Origin: Paenibacillus_AP thailandensis
Lineage (GTDB): Bacteria; Bacillota; Bacilli; Paenibacillales; Paenibacillaceae
DNA length: 64,000 nucleotides
Assembly: GCF_042685365.1 (NCBI RefSeq)
Contig: NZ_JBHUMY010000007.1
Coordinates: 62,001-126,000, forward strand
Direction: 5' to 3'
Shown: positions 52,615 to 62,090 of the stretch, one piece after another
Layout: each line of letters starts with the position of its first letter
How positions within the stretch are numbered: position 1 is the stretch's first letter
Made by a program: the position numbers and the translations under genes
Notes under the pieces: model-generated
What the model saw: only the letters and a program-made list of their open reading frames with translations
Told to the model about the DNA's origin: nothing
The model's database searches: none

Positions 52615-52643
52615 TTATTCATACCATCGGTTGGTATGAATAA
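52615..52643. promoter_or_regulatory. TetR operator, copy 2 (perfect palindrome)
   Basis: TTATTCATACCA and its exact complement TGGTATGAATAA flank a 5-base centre. It contains the inverted CATACCAACCGA motif of the first operator and lies upstream of the pentapeptide-repeat gene. Confidence 0.75.
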
Positions 52644-52699
52644 GTGATCCGGGTCTAAATCGCGTGTTAGAAAACTTATTATAAGGAGATGTGAATGGC

Positions 52700-53374
52700 A
52701 TGAATCAGAAATTGACAATGACCTCCCGCTCGCTGGAGAAGCAAGTTGTAACCAACTTTAACGCAAGCAACCTGGCAAAAAGCGACTTTGCGGGCGTTAC
52801 GGCCCATAAAGGACAGTTTAAAGGCAGCGCGCTCGCCGGTTCCGACTTTTCGGGCGCGGATTTGACCGGCAGTTCGTTTAAGAACAGCGACGTACGCGAA
52901 GCCGATTTTGACGGCGCGAATCTGACGGACTGCAACCTGTCCACCCTTGATCTGGCAAATGCAAGCTTTAAGAAGACGATCCTTATGCGCACCAACTTCA
53001 GCAAGTCGGAGCTCGCCGGAGCAAAATTCATAGACGCCAAACTGACCGACGTCAACCTGACGATGACCGATCTCAGAAAAACCGTCTTTCAAAACTGTAT
53101 TTTCGACGGAGTGGACTTCACATCCGCCGATCTGACAGGGCTGCGTCTTGACGGCCACACCTTCATCGGCGTCAAGTTCGACAAAGCGGCGCTCAACGAG
53201 GTTTCGTTCAAGGGCGCGACATTCAAGAATACGTCCTTCCAAGGGTCCTTGTTGTCCAAGAAGTACTACCGCGCCATCAAAACCGTCTGCTTTGACGGAG
53301 CAACGATGGATAAACTGACCTTTGCTCTGCTCAAAGGCATAGGCGCCGATGTGTCAAAAGTTACAGTCATTTAA
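52700..53374 (+). CDS. Pentapeptide-repeat protein
   Basis: 224 aa; ATG 52700 is favoured (AAGGAG 11 bases upstream; a GTG at 52691 is too close). Residues ~20-200 are tandem A(D/N)LxX pentapeptides (SDFSGADLTG, ANLTDCNLST, ADLTGLRL), which build a right-handed beta helix. Members include Qnr/MfpA-type DNA mimics that protect gyrase, but most have no known role. It lies under the TetR operator, which suggests induction by a toxic or signalling ligand. Confidence 0.9.
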   Translation: MNQKLTMTSRSLEKQVVTNFNASNLAKSDFAGVTAHKGQFKGSALAGSDFSGADLTGSSFKNSDVREADFDGANLTDCNLSTLDLANASFKKTILMRTNFSKSELAGAKFIDAKLTDVNLTMTDLRKTVFQNCIFDGVDFTSADLTGLRLDGHTFIGVKFDKAALNEVSFKGATFKNTSFQGSLLSKKYYRAIKTVCFDGATMDKLTFALLKGIGADVSKVTVI

Positions 53375-53526
53375 GGAAGGGACCGGCCGGCGCCGGCTGC
53401 GAAATAGAGCTTGCGGAACAGAAGAACGGGTGGACCGTTTCGGGTCCTTCTGCAAGGATAGAACGGATATCGATTAAAGCAATGGGGCTATTACCCTAAT
53501 ACAATAGTAAAGAGAGGGAAAAACAA

Positions 53527-54768
53527 ATGCAAAAGATGACGGGACAAAACAACGGAGGCTTCTCCGAAAAAGGGCTGCGCAAAATGCGCGACGTCCTGGC
53601 AAGGCATGTCGATTCCGGGAAAATTCCAGGGCTTGTCGCCCTGGTCAGCCGGAACGGCGAGACGCACGTTGAAGCGATAGGCACGATGCGCCACGACGGT
53701 GGCGCGCCGATGCGCCGGGACACGATCTTCCGGATGGCGTCCACCTCCAAGATGGTTGGGGCTGCGGCGGTGATGATCCTGCTCGACGAATGCAAGCTGC
53801 ATCTGGACGACCCGGTAGACAAATGGCTGCCCGAACTCGCCAACCGGCAGGTGCTGAAACGACCCGGCGGCCCGCTGGACGAAACCGTGCCGGCGCGGCG
53901 GCCGATTACCGTGCGGGACCTGTTGACCTCTACGTTCGGGCTCGGCATGGATATGACGTTGATGGGCTCCCCGATCCAGAACGCGATCTTCGAAGCGGGG
54001 ATATACGACACGCCGCAAGTGAAGCTGCCCGAGCCGGATGAGTGGATGCGCCGCCTGGGTACACTCCCGCTGAGCTACCAGCCCGGAGAGCGGTGGCAGT
54101 ACCACCTCAGCAACGAAGTGCTCGGCGTGCTCGTTGCCAGGGTCACGGGTCAGACATTCGAGGCGTTCCTGCGCGAACGCATCCTTGATCCGCTGGGGAT
54201 GAAGGATACCGGCTTCTACGTGCCTGCGGGCAAGATTGACCGGCTGCCCCCCGCCTACGTCCCCGATCCGCAGACCGGAGAGTTCAACGTGTGGGACGAA
54301 GCCGCAGGCGGACGGTATATTCAGCCTCCGGCGTTCCAAGCAGGCGGCGGCGGGCTGCTCTCAACCGTCGACGACTATGACGCGTTTTTACGGATGCTGC
54401 TCAACCTAGGGATGCATGGGACCGAACGGATCCTGTCCCGGCCCGCCGTCCAGCTGATGACCACCAACCGCCTCACGCCCGAGCAACAAGCATTCCGGGA
54501 AGACTTGGCCAAAAACAACGTCCACTTGTCGCACGGCCAAGGGCAGCACGGCGGCTGGGGCTTCGGGATGGCGGTACGCACCTACCGCGGCGACTATGCT
54601 TCCATCGGTCAGTTCGGCTGGGACGGCGGAAGCGGCACCTCGGCATACGCCGACCCGGACAAACAGCTCACCGGAATCCTGCTCACGCAGGTCGGGATGT
54701 CCACCCCGGATTCGGCGCATCTTATCCACGACTTCTGGACCATGGTCTATCAGGCCATCGAAGATTAA
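53527..54768 (+). CDS. Beta-lactamase-fold serine hydrolase (esterase/PBP-like)
   Basis: 413 aa. SxxK motif STSK at ~72-75 with the nucleophile Ser, a Tyr in YHLSNEVLG (class C-like Tyr-containing motif) and HGGWGFGM with a later GWDGGSGT segment near the third motif. No signal peptide, so cytosolic. The family includes esterases and D-aminopeptidases; true beta-lactamase action is unlikely. GAGAGGG lies upstream of ATG 53527. Confidence 0.88.
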   Translation: MQKMTGQNNGGFSEKGLRKMRDVLARHVDSGKIPGLVALVSRNGETHVEAIGTMRHDGGAPMRRDTIFRMASTSKMVGAAAVMILLDECKLHLDDPVDKWLPELANRQVLKRPGGPLDETVPARRPITVRDLLTSTFGLGMDMTLMGSPIQNAIFEAGIYDTPQVKLPEPDEWMRRLGTLPLSYQPGERWQYHLSNEVLGVLVARVTGQTFEAFLRERILDPLGMKDTGFYVPAGKIDRLPPAYVPDPQTGEFNVWDEAAGGRYIQPPAFQAGGGGLLSTVDDYDAFLRMLLNLGMHGTERILSRPAVQLMTTNRLTPEQQAFREDLAKNNVHLSHGQGQHGGWGFGMAVRTYRGDYASIGQFGWDGGSGTSAYADPDKQLTGILLTQVGMSTPDSAHLIHDFWTMVYQAIED

Positions 54769-54814
54769 CACCGAGCCCGCGCCTGGTACGCCCGCTTTTC
54801 ATCAGCTCACAACA

Positions 54815-54847
54815 AAAGCTGCCGCGGGATTCCGGGCAGCTTTCTTT
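54815..54847 (+). terminator. Terminator of the serine hydrolase gene
   Basis: AAAGCTGCC and GGCAGCTTT arms followed by CTTT. Confidence 0.6.
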
Positions 54848-54894
54848 ACGGGCTATCGGTTAACAGCTGGTTTGCTTTTGATTTGTTCCCAATG

Positions 54895-55452
54895 TTATTG
54901 GTTTGAGGCTTCAGGCGCAGGCACGTATTCGCTCAGCTTCCCCTCGTAGATCAAACGGAAGCGGCCGCTCTGCCGGAAATCGTCCGGCGTGACGAGCGCA
55001 GGCAGCTTGTCCCATATTTTGATGCCGGAACGCTGCAAAATTTCCGCGACAAACTGCGAGCAAAAATACGAGTTGCTGAATTCGACCGGCTCCTGAAGCG
55101 CTACGCCGATAACCCCCAGCAGGTTGTACATATATTTATTTTGCCGCCGGATAAAAACCCGAAGCACCCGCTTCATTTTTTCCACTTCGCGTTCGGTAAC
55201 CTTCAGCTCATAAATAACGCATGTCGTTTCGGGATATTTGCTGAACGTCCCCGTCTTGATATCCTCTTTCACGAAGCCTCCGTTCAGCGGATTATTCGGG
55301 TTTTTCCGGCCGAAGCTGTACATCTCGGAAAGCTCGCGGTTGAAGGAGATCGAAGCATGGTTATACGGCGCTTTCGTATAGGTCTGAATCAGCTGCGTAA
55401 AAAACGTGCCGGTATTCGTAAGCAGTATATAAACCGAATGAGTTGCGGACAT
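54895..55452 (-). CDS. YiiX/NlpC-P60-like permuted papain-fold protein
   Basis: 185 aa. Conserved His in YNHASISF and Cys in YFCSQFVAEIL form the catalytic pair of the permuted NlpC/P60 (YiiX/YebB) family. No signal peptide. Such proteins hydrolyse amide or thioester bonds, but no substrate is known here. ATG 55452 with AAGGGG upstream. Confidence 0.8.
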   Translation of the reverse strand: MSATHSVYILLTNTGTFFTQLIQTYTKAPYNHASISFNRELSEMYSFGRKNPNNPLNGGFVKEDIKTGTFSKYPETTCVIYELKVTEREVEKMKRVLRVFIRRQNKYMYNLLGVIGVALQEPVEFSNSYFCSQFVAEILQRSGIKIWDKLPALVTPDDFRQSGRFRLIYEGKLSEYVPAPEASNQ

Positions 55453-55542
55453 ATATGAAAATTCCCCTTATCAAGCTTGAATTATTCCTTCATAATAGCA
55501 TATGATCCCTTTATTGGAATCTATCTTTCGATAAGTTGGTGA

Positions 55543-56463
55543 CTGACAATAAGCAGCTCGCTGTATACGCTCATTTTTATTTTTGCTGGCTTAACCGTTA
55601 TCCATTTCATCTATTACATCGTCAGCAAAAAACAACCGGACAAAGATTATACGGCCGTTGGACAGCGAATTAAAAACTGGTGGGGCATGTTTTTCATTTT
55701 TTGCCTGGCCACCCTCACCAATCCTGTCGTTTCCTTGCTTTCGTTAATGGTGCTGTGCTTTTTCGCGCTGAAGGAATACTTCTCCATGATCAAAACGAGA
55801 AAAGCCGACCGCAGGCTGTTTTTATGGGCGTACTTGTCGATTCCGGTCCAGTTTTACTGGATTTATATCGGCTGGTACGGGATGTTCATCGTCTTTATTC
55901 CGATTTACGTATTCCTGTTTCTGCCGCTTCCTCGTTTGATCAATAAAGGAACGGTCGGCTTCGTGCGCAGCGTCAGCTCCACCCAGTGGGGCTTGATGCT
56001 GATGGTGTTCGGTCTGAGCCACCTGGCTTACTATCAATTCGCGACGCCGGAGTACGGGGCGGGACTTGTACTCTTTCTTGTGGTACTGACGCAGCTGAAC
56101 GATGTCGTCCATCATGTGGCGTCCATCTATTTCGGCAAACGCAAGGTCGTCCCGACCGCCAATCCGCATTCCACTTGGGAAGGCTTCGTCTGTTCGTTTC
56201 TCGTCACGTCGGGCGTCTCTTATCTCATCTATCCTTACCTGACGCCGTTTGATCCTGTATTCGGGCTGCTTGCCGGCATGCTCATCAGCCTGAGCGGATT
56301 TTTCGGCAGCTTGACCGTTTCCGTGCTGAAGAGGGATTTGCTCATCGGAGACGACGGCAAATTCGAAACCTCGCGCAAAAGCTACCTGAGCCAAATCGAC
56401 AGCTTGACCTATACCTCGCCGGTATTTTTTCACGCGATCCGGTATTTCTTTGATTTCATGTAA
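55543..56463 (+). CDS. CdsA-like phosphatidate cytidylyltransferase family protein
   Basis: The first ATG is at 55687 (258 aa), but the frame upstream to a CTG at 55543 encodes a convincing TM helix and linker (YTLIFIFAGLTVIHFIYYIV, DYTAVGQRIKNWWGM), so the real start is probably upstream and non-ATG. Multiple TM helices and a C-terminal SFFGSLTVSVLKRD-type Asp/Lys signature (GFFGSLTVSVLKRDLLIGDD). It resembles CDP-diacylglycerol synthases; in some bacteria such paralogues modify other lipids. The neighbouring gene is on the opposite strand. Confidence 0.75.
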   Translation: MTISSSLYTLIFIFAGLTVIHFIYYIVSKKQPDKDYTAVGQRIKNWWGMFFIFCLATLTNPVVSLLSLMVLCFFALKEYFSMIKTRKADRRLFLWAYLSIPVQFYWIYIGWYGMFIVFIPIYVFLFLPLPRLINKGTVGFVRSVSSTQWGLMLMVFGLSHLAYYQFATPEYGAGLVLFLVVLTQLNDVVHHVASIYFGKRKVVPTANPHSTWEGFVCSFLVTSGVSYLIYPYLTPFDPVFGLLAGMLISLSGFFGSLTVSVLKRDLLIGDDGKFETSRKSYLSQIDSLTYTSPVFFHAIRYFFDFM

Positions 56464-56470
56464 CGGCGCC

Positions 56471-56501
56471 AAAAAATCCCCTTACTGTCACGTAAGGGGA
56501 T
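56471..56501 (-). terminator. Rho-independent terminator of the sstT gene
   Basis: ATCCCCTTAC and GTAAGGGGAT arms with TTTTTT on the minus strand. Confidence 0.8.
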
Positions 56502-56529
56502 CATGCAGAAGGCTATTTATTCCGGCCGC

Positions 56530-57759
56530 TTAGCCGCTAATCAAATCCCCGCTGCCTTCTTTGCGTCTTCTGGCATATTCGGCGGTTGCCGTAAAAAGCA
56601 CGTCGGAGGAAGAATTAAGCGCCGTTTCAAAAGAGTCCTGCAAAACGCCGATGATGAAACCGACGCCGACGACTTGTATCGCAATATCGTTCGGAATGCC
56701 GAACAAGCTGCACGCCAGCGGGATCAGCAGCAGCGACCCGCCCGCAACACCCGAAGCGCCTGCTGCCGATATGGCGGATAGAACGCTAAGCATAAGCGCC
56801 GTGCCAAAATCGACTTCAATGCCAAGGGTATGAACGGTTGCGAGAGCGAGGACCGAAATGGTAACCGCTGCGCCCGCCATATTAATCGTAGCGCCTAACG
56901 GAATGGATACCGAATACGTATCCTTGTCCAAATTCAACTTTTCGCATAATCTCATGTTAATCGGAATGTTTGCAGCCGAGCTGCGCGTAAAAAATGCGGT
57001 AATCCCGCTTTCCCTCAAACAACTGAAAACAAGCGGATACGGATTCTTTCGGATATTCGCATAGACGATCAACGGATTGACTACAAGCGCTATAAAAAGC
57101 ATGCATCCAATCAGCACGAGAAGCAGTTTTCCGTAATCGAGCAAGGAAGAAAGCCCGTTCGCCGTAATGGAATCGAAAACAAGCCCCATAATTCCGAGCG
57201 GCGCCAATTGAATAACCCATTTGACCACTTGCGATACCGCATCCGAGAAATTGGAGATCATGTTTTTGGTAGGCTCGCCGGCATTTTTTAAAGCGACGCC
57301 CAGAATGATCGCCCATGCCAGAATCCCGATATAATTGGCGTTCATTAGTGCACTTACCGGGTTGTCGACAACCTGAAACAGCAGTGACTTAAGAACCTCG
57401 ACAATCCCGTCGGGCGGAGTCAAGTCCTCGTTCCCCTTGACAAGCGACAGGGTAACCGGAAATATAAACCCTGCAATAACGGCAATCAGTCCCGCCAGAA
57501 ATGTACTTACGCCATAGAGGACGAGAATCGCTTTCATATTCGTTTTGCTGCCCTTTTTATGGTTCGAAATGGCAGACATGACGAGGAGCAGCACCAATAC
57601 GGGAGCGACCGCCTTTAACGCGGATACAAATAAGGAACCGAAAATGCTAATCCCCGTGGCGCCGGGAATCGTTAAAGCCAATAGAATACCGGCCATAATG
57701 CCTGCAAGTATTCGTTTAACCAGGCTTGTTTGGTTCCATTTGAGCAGTAATGTTCTCAT
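56530..57759 (-). CDS. sstT: Serine/threonine:Na+ symporter
   Basis: 409 aa, about nine hydrophobic segments with two re-entrant Ser-rich loops; FTRSSAANIPINM and SIPLGATINMAGAA are the hallmarks of SstT within the DAACS family. Imports L-Ser and L-Thr with Na+. ATG 57759 has CGGAGGA upstream. Stand-alone transcript with terminator downstream. Confidence 0.93.
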   Translation of the reverse strand: MRTLLLKWNQTSLVKRILAGIMAGILLALTIPGATGISIFGSLFVSALKAVAPVLVLLLVMSAISNHKKGSKTNMKAILVLYGVSTFLAGLIAVIAGFIFPVTLSLVKGNEDLTPPDGIVEVLKSLLFQVVDNPVSALMNANYIGILAWAIILGVALKNAGEPTKNMISNFSDAVSQVVKWVIQLAPLGIMGLVFDSITANGLSSLLDYGKLLLVLIGCMLFIALVVNPLIVYANIRKNPYPLVFSCLRESGITAFFTRSSAANIPINMRLCEKLNLDKDTYSVSIPLGATINMAGAAVTISVLALATVHTLGIEVDFGTALMLSVLSAISAAGASGVAGGSLLLIPLACSLFGIPNDIAIQVVGVGFIIGVLQDSFETALNSSSDVLFTATAEYARRRKEGSGDLISG

Positions 57760-57926
57760 GTATGTTCCTCCGTTTCAATATGGAAAGGTAAATAAGCCCG
57801 GCTACAAAGCGGTCACGAGGCAAGTTTATATTCACGACCGTTAGTTTAGCATGAAAATCGTCGATTGTGTATGTGGTGTAAAGATTTGGGGATTATATAG
57901 GCTTAAGAACGTTTCGAAAACAGCAA

Positions 57927-57953
57927 AGAGGGGCTGCATGCGCATGCCCCTCT
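57927..57953 (-). terminator. Probable terminator of the helveticin-like gene
   Basis: AGAGGGGC and GCCCCTCT arms; on the minus strand TTTGCTGTTTT follows. Confidence 0.5.
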
Positions 57954-57988
57954 ACTTCGTTATTTCCGAATTGAATTTCGATTCTGGC

Positions 57989-58978
57989 TTAAAAGATGCT
58001 GTCGGGAACGTAATAAATTTTTTGCGTATCTTTTTTATTGACCGGGTCCGTCACGATCGTAAAATAAACGTTGCCGTTTTTTGTCTGTACGCCTTCGATT
58101 TCGCGGGTTCCCACATTTGTAATCTTCACAAGAGTCTTAAACGCTCCCGTATTCGACATCATCGCAATCTGCGGAGTTTCTCCTTCCGCTCCGCCCGACG
58201 TATAAATCTCCGTATTGCCGAGCATATCGACGCCCTGGAATGACCCATTCGGCCTGACGATCGCGCTGCCCGACTGCGTAAAGCTGGCGACGCACGCGCT
58301 TATAGCCGCCGCGCTGTCCATTCGTACCTGCCCGCTGCTGTCCAGAAGCCGATTCAATGCCGCGGTGTCATAAATGGACCACGTTACCGTACCTTCCGCG
58401 GTCTGTACGCGGAAAATCGTATACGTACTGTTGCCGCCGCCGTCCACCCGGTATGTCTCGCCTAATCTTGCACCGGTCTCGTTGGCGTAATTCATATAGG
58501 TGAACCGGGGAAGCTCCGTATAATCGCAGGTCGCGCCCGGCGAATATTGAAGTCTTGCGACCTGAAGCGACCAGTAATACGATGTGGAAGGATCCGCTTT
58601 GGAACTGAAATAAAAATAGTTAATGCCGTTGTAAGTGTACATATCCAGCGTCTGGCCGTGGCCGGAATTGGTGACGGTCATTTCGTCGACGTATGTCGCG
58701 TCGTTCCCGTCGATAAGCAATCTTGAAAGATACACGGTCCCCCCGGAACGTTGGGTAACGTAAATATACTTGGAAGCGATGTAAGCTTTCTGAACGGCCA
58801 GATTGTGATTAAGGCCTTTGAGATTGTAAGCCAGCGTTGCCGAAGCGTTTACCGTTTTCTCCGGTGCAGCCGCAAATACGGGCATAACGGACATTCCAAA
58901 AACAAGACACGCGAGAGCAGCGGATGCGAGCAATTTTAATCGCCGTTGAATAAAGCTTAATGCTGGAAACCGGTACAT
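57989..58978 (-). CDS. Secreted helveticin-J-like (class III bacteriocin family) protein
   Basis: 329 aa from ATG 58978 (GGGAGG 8 bases upstream; the frame extends 35 residues without good reason). Sec signal peptide (ALACLVFGMSVMPVFA|APEK). The mature part is a beta-propeller-like repeat region (AYIASKYIYVTQRSGGTVYLSR, MTVTNSGHGQTLDMY) as in helveticin J, a large heat-labile bacteriocin. No immunity gene is adjacent. Function as a bacteriocin is inferred from family only. Confidence 0.8.
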   Translation of the reverse strand: MYRFPALSFIQRRLKLLASAALACLVFGMSVMPVFAAAPEKTVNASATLAYNLKGLNHNLAVQKAYIASKYIYVTQRSGGTVYLSRLLIDGNDATYVDEMTVTNSGHGQTLDMYTYNGINYFYFSSKADPSTSYYWSLQVARLQYSPGATCDYTELPRFTYMNYANETGARLGETYRVDGGGNSTYTIFRVQTAEGTVTWSIYDTAALNRLLDSSGQVRMDSAAAISACVASFTQSGSAIVRPNGSFQGVDMLGNTEIYTSGGAEGETPQIAMMSNTGAFKTLVKITNVGTREIEGVQTKNGNVYFTIVTDPVNKKDTQKIYYVPDSIF

Positions 58979-59228
58979 TCTGATGCCTCCCTTAAAAGGA
59001 TAATACCATTGGAACGATATGAGCGGACTGCCCTCGAAATCGGGATCATGCCGCCGGTTATCCACTTCCATTCGATTATCCAATATCAGGATAGCCCTTT
59101 GTATAGTCTCAAAGCACCTAAAAATGTTAAAATTGCATAAACTTTCATTGCGCCTCTTCCATTATCGCTCATATCGACTGAACCGAACAAATCCGCCAAT
59201 TTCGATTCCTTGTTAGCGCAATGGCCCA

Positions 59229-59690
59229 TTAATTCGCATCGCCCAAATAACAACTTCCTCGCTCCCCGGCCTCCTTTAATCTTTCGGCCAAAACTTTCGG
59301 GTATAGTCTAATAACATCTAAATGGTTAAGCTCGACCCATTCAACGCCTATTTGGCCCTTATCCGGATTGGTCGCCCCTTCGAAAGAAGGCTCGCTCGAA
59401 AGTAAATCGCATTGGAAATAAAACTCAACCTGATGGACATCGGAGTCCCAGACGGAAAACTCATGATTTTTCCCAATGTACTCGCGTACGTAAACAAGAT
59501 CGTGGACCGTCACGTCTTGTCCGATTTCCTCCAGGCATTCCCTTCTGACCGTATCCTTTAATTCCTCGCCGTGATCCTGCCCGCCGCCCGGAAATAAGTA
59601 AAACAGCCCAAAGTCGTCTTTGTTTTGCGTCAATAACACTTTGCCGTCTTGAATGATGATCGCCTTTGCGGAATTCCTTAACGGTTTCAT
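59229..59690 (-). CDS. Nudix hydrolase
   Basis: 153 aa. Nudix box GGGQDHGEELKDTVRRE followed by CLEEIGQDV matches Gx5Ex7REUxEExGU with all catalytic Glu residues. Substrate unknown (nucleoside diphosphate derivative likely). ATG 59690 with GGAGGT. It lies 25 bases downstream of the BadF-type kinase, possibly co-transcribed. Confidence 0.92.
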   Translation of the reverse strand: MKPLRNSAKAIIIQDGKVLLTQNKDDFGLFYLFPGGGQDHGEELKDTVRRECLEEIGQDVTVHDLVYVREYIGKNHEFSVWDSDVHQVEFYFQCDLLSSEPSFEGATNPDKGQIGVEWVELNHLDVIRLYPKVLAERLKEAGERGSCYLGDAN

Positions 59691-59715
59691 ATGTACCTCC
59701 GATCTAATTCATTCC

Positions 59716-60717
59716 TCATATTTCGGGCTTCGGACGAGACCTGGGATGCGAGGCAATGTTTTCAAGCACTTGAGGGGTAATCACGATGCCGAGCTGCTTT
59801 AACGCCATTAAGACCGCGCCGGCTGCCGGCGAGAAGGCGGGAGAAACAATGCGGTATCTTTTTTTATGGCCTTCCCTCATTCGGGAAGCCAGCTGCCGTT
59901 GAAAATATTCGCTGTTAGCCACGCTGCCTATGAGCGCAACTTGAACTTCCGATTGTGCGAAATAAGAAGCGAGAATCTCCACGCCCACCATAATCTGATG
60001 GACAGCGCGGTTACAGACGGTTTGCGCCAATGGGCTGCCCCGGAGGGCGTATTGCGTAACGATTGGGGCCAACTCGGCAAACCTACGATTTCGCTCCCTT
60101 TGATCGGAGATGAAGCCTTTCATTGCAAGCAGCGACAGTTCCTCTACGGAAGGAACGCCCCAGAATTGCAATATGGACTTTTCCAATTCCAGGTCGTTAT
60201 CGTGCACGTTTCCGGCCAGCAGCTCATAAGTCGCATCATAAGCCAAAAATCGGGCTGCGCTGGCTGCATAATGATGCAGGTCATAATTTCTGATCCGCTT
60301 CCCGTCTTCCGTAACCGCAAAAATAATAGAGCCCGTACCCGAGACGACAATGATCCCCGGCTCCGAAAGAAGAGCCCCGCTATGCGCAATCACTGCGTCG
60401 TTCACATGCTGTTTTACGCCGTGAAGCCCCGGAAGATCGGTCAGAGGTTCTACCCATTCCAAATCCGCTTCGGAATCGAGACCCGCAATTCCGGCTGTAA
60501 GAGCGGCGATGTCGCTCCTATCTATTTCCGCTTCTTCCAGCGCCTGCTCAAGCGCTTGGATTACGTTCTCTCTTGCATGCAGGCCCTTATAGATGGAGGA
60601 TGCGCCTTTCTCAACATAAGCGAGGATCTTACCCTCAAAATCCGCCGCCATGACCCGGGTATGGGTGCCGCCGCCGTCTATCCCGATGACGACGCGGTTT
60701 TTGTCTTTTGCCAGCAC
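59716..60717 (-). CDS. N-acetylglucosamine-kinase-like BadF/BadG/BcrA/BcrD family protein
   Basis: 333 aa from GTG 60717 (GGAGAG about 9 bases upstream). ASKHA fold: phosphate-1 loop IGIDGGGTHTR, a second phosphate-binding SGTGSIIF, and adenosine-binding FSPAAGAVLMA. Family members phosphorylate N-acetylglucosamine or N-acetylmuramic acid in cell-wall recycling; here the substrate is inferred. Confidence 0.88.
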   Translation of the reverse strand: MLAKDKNRVVIGIDGGGTHTRVMAADFEGKILAYVEKGASSIYKGLHARENVIQALEQALEEAEIDRSDIAALTAGIAGLDSEADLEWVEPLTDLPGLHGVKQHVNDAVIAHSGALLSEPGIIVVSGTGSIIFAVTEDGKRIRNYDLHHYAASAARFLAYDATYELLAGNVHDNDLELEKSILQFWGVPSVEELSLLAMKGFISDQRERNRRFAELAPIVTQYALRGSPLAQTVCNRAVHQIMVGVEILASYFAQSEVQVALIGSVANSEYFQRQLASRMREGHKKRYRIVSPAFSPAAGAVLMALKQLGIVITPQVLENIASHPRSRPKPEI

Positions 60718-60750
60718 AGAACTTCTCTCCTCTCGGCAAGCCGGTTATAC

Positions 60751-60790
60751 AAAAACGACTGCACGATTGAAAATAATAGGCAGTCGTTTT
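60751..60790 (-). terminator. Terminator of the TolC-like gene
   Basis: AAAACGACTGC and GCAGTCGTTTT arms followed by TTTTTGT on the minus strand. Confidence 0.7.
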
Positions 60791-60806
60791 GCAAGTTCGG
60801 GTATTA

Positions 60807-62090
60807 TTACGCCACGATAAGACCGGCGTTCATCGCTTCCACGCGGCTCATTTGCGCGGCGTACTGCAGCTTGGCCGTGGCCACTGCCGTTTCGGCCTGC
60901 TGCAGCGCAAACTTCAGCTTGCTTAAGTCGAACGCCGTCAGGAGGCCGTTCTCGTATTGAACCGTTGCCGCGCGAACGTCGGCTTCCGCATCGGCTTTGT
61001 CCTGCAAGGCCGCCTCGTAATCGCGGTACGCCTGCTCCGCATCGGTATAAGTCCGGTCGATGGATTTCGCCAGCTCCAGCTTGGCTAGCTCCGCTTGCTC
61101 CTGCGCGATATCGACAGTCGCGTCCAAATAACGTTCGCCGTCCTCCGACGAATCGCCGGTACGGTTCTTCTGCCATACCGCCAGCTCCACATCGTTCCAT
61201 TGCCGCTTCAGCTCGAACGATTCGGCGAGCAGCGTCTCGGTATCCGCGCGCACGACCGGCTCCGGTTCGACGTCGGGCTCGGCCAGCTTCAGCTCGGGGT
61301 TATATTCGATGCCAAGATCGAAGCTGAACTGAATCAGCGCCGCCCGATAACCGTCGTTCAACGCTTCCAGCTGCTCCTTCTGTTCGCGGATCGGTCTTTC
61401 GGCGTCGGAAACTTGCTTCGCCGAGGCTTTGCCCAGCTTTTGCAGCGTTTTCGCGCGGCTCAAGTCGCTTTCCAGCACGGCCAAATAGCTTTCCGCAAGC
61501 TCGATCTGCTTGTCGAGAGCAAGAAGCTGGACGTATTGCGACGTCACCTGCAGCTTCGCTCCCTCTTTCGCTTCTTCGATGCCGAGCAGCGTGTTCTGCC
61601 TGTCCGTATAGAGCTGGCGGACGGTCTGATCCAGCTCCTTCCGCTGCGCTTCAATCGTCATATTGGTCGCGATGATGGATTGGTTAAGGACGGTATTGGT
61701 CGCGATCATTGAACCCAGCCACAGCGCTTGATCCGGCGTCGGATCGGCATCGCCGATCAGCTCCTCCTGCGTATCCGGCAGTTGAACCGGCATTTGCTCC
61801 AGACTGTTCGCCTGATCGTTTAACTGCTGGCGCTTGCTTTCGAGCGCCTCCGCTTGCAGCTCCAGCAGCATAATGTTGCCGGAATCCTCCAGCACAAGCT
61901 GAAGAGCGGTCTCCAAATCCAGCTGCTCCACCCGCTTCAATCCGTCTAAGGCTGCAAAAGACTCGCTCATGGCCGCCGCAGACGCCGGTGCCGCCGGTAC
62001 CGCTGCCGCAAACAACATCGCGGCAACCGACATTGAGCCAGCGAGTAGCGCCGCCCGGTTTCGTTTTTGCTTTCGTTTGTATGTATTCAT
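60807..62090 (-). CDS. TolC-family coiled-coil protein in a monoderm
   Basis: 427 aa. A Sec signal (to APASAAA) is followed by a protein that is largely long amphipathic helices rich in Ala, Glu and Gln (heptad patterns), with a repeated EALxxKRQQLNDQA-type architecture; this matches the coiled-coil (outer membrane efflux protein) half of TolC but lacks an obvious outer-membrane barrel. It is divergent from the membrane-fusion lipoprotein and RND pump, so it may bridge them across the thick wall. Function in Firmicutes is not established. Confidence 0.8.
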   Translation of the reverse strand: MNTYKRKQKRNRAALLAGSMSVAAMLFAAAVPAAPASAAAMSESFAALDGLKRVEQLDLETALQLVLEDSGNIMLLELQAEALESKRQQLNDQANSLEQMPVQLPDTQEELIGDADPTPDQALWLGSMIATNTVLNQSIIATNMTIEAQRKELDQTVRQLYTDRQNTLLGIEEAKEGAKLQVTSQYVQLLALDKQIELAESYLAVLESDLSRAKTLQKLGKASAKQVSDAERPIREQKEQLEALNDGYRAALIQFSFDLGIEYNPELKLAEPDVEPEPVVRADTETLLAESFELKRQWNDVELAVWQKNRTGDSSEDGERYLDATVDIAQEQAELAKLELAKSIDRTYTDAEQAYRDYEAALQDKADAEADVRAATVQYENGLLTAFDLSKLKFALQQAETAVATAKLQYAAQMSRVEAMNAGLIVA

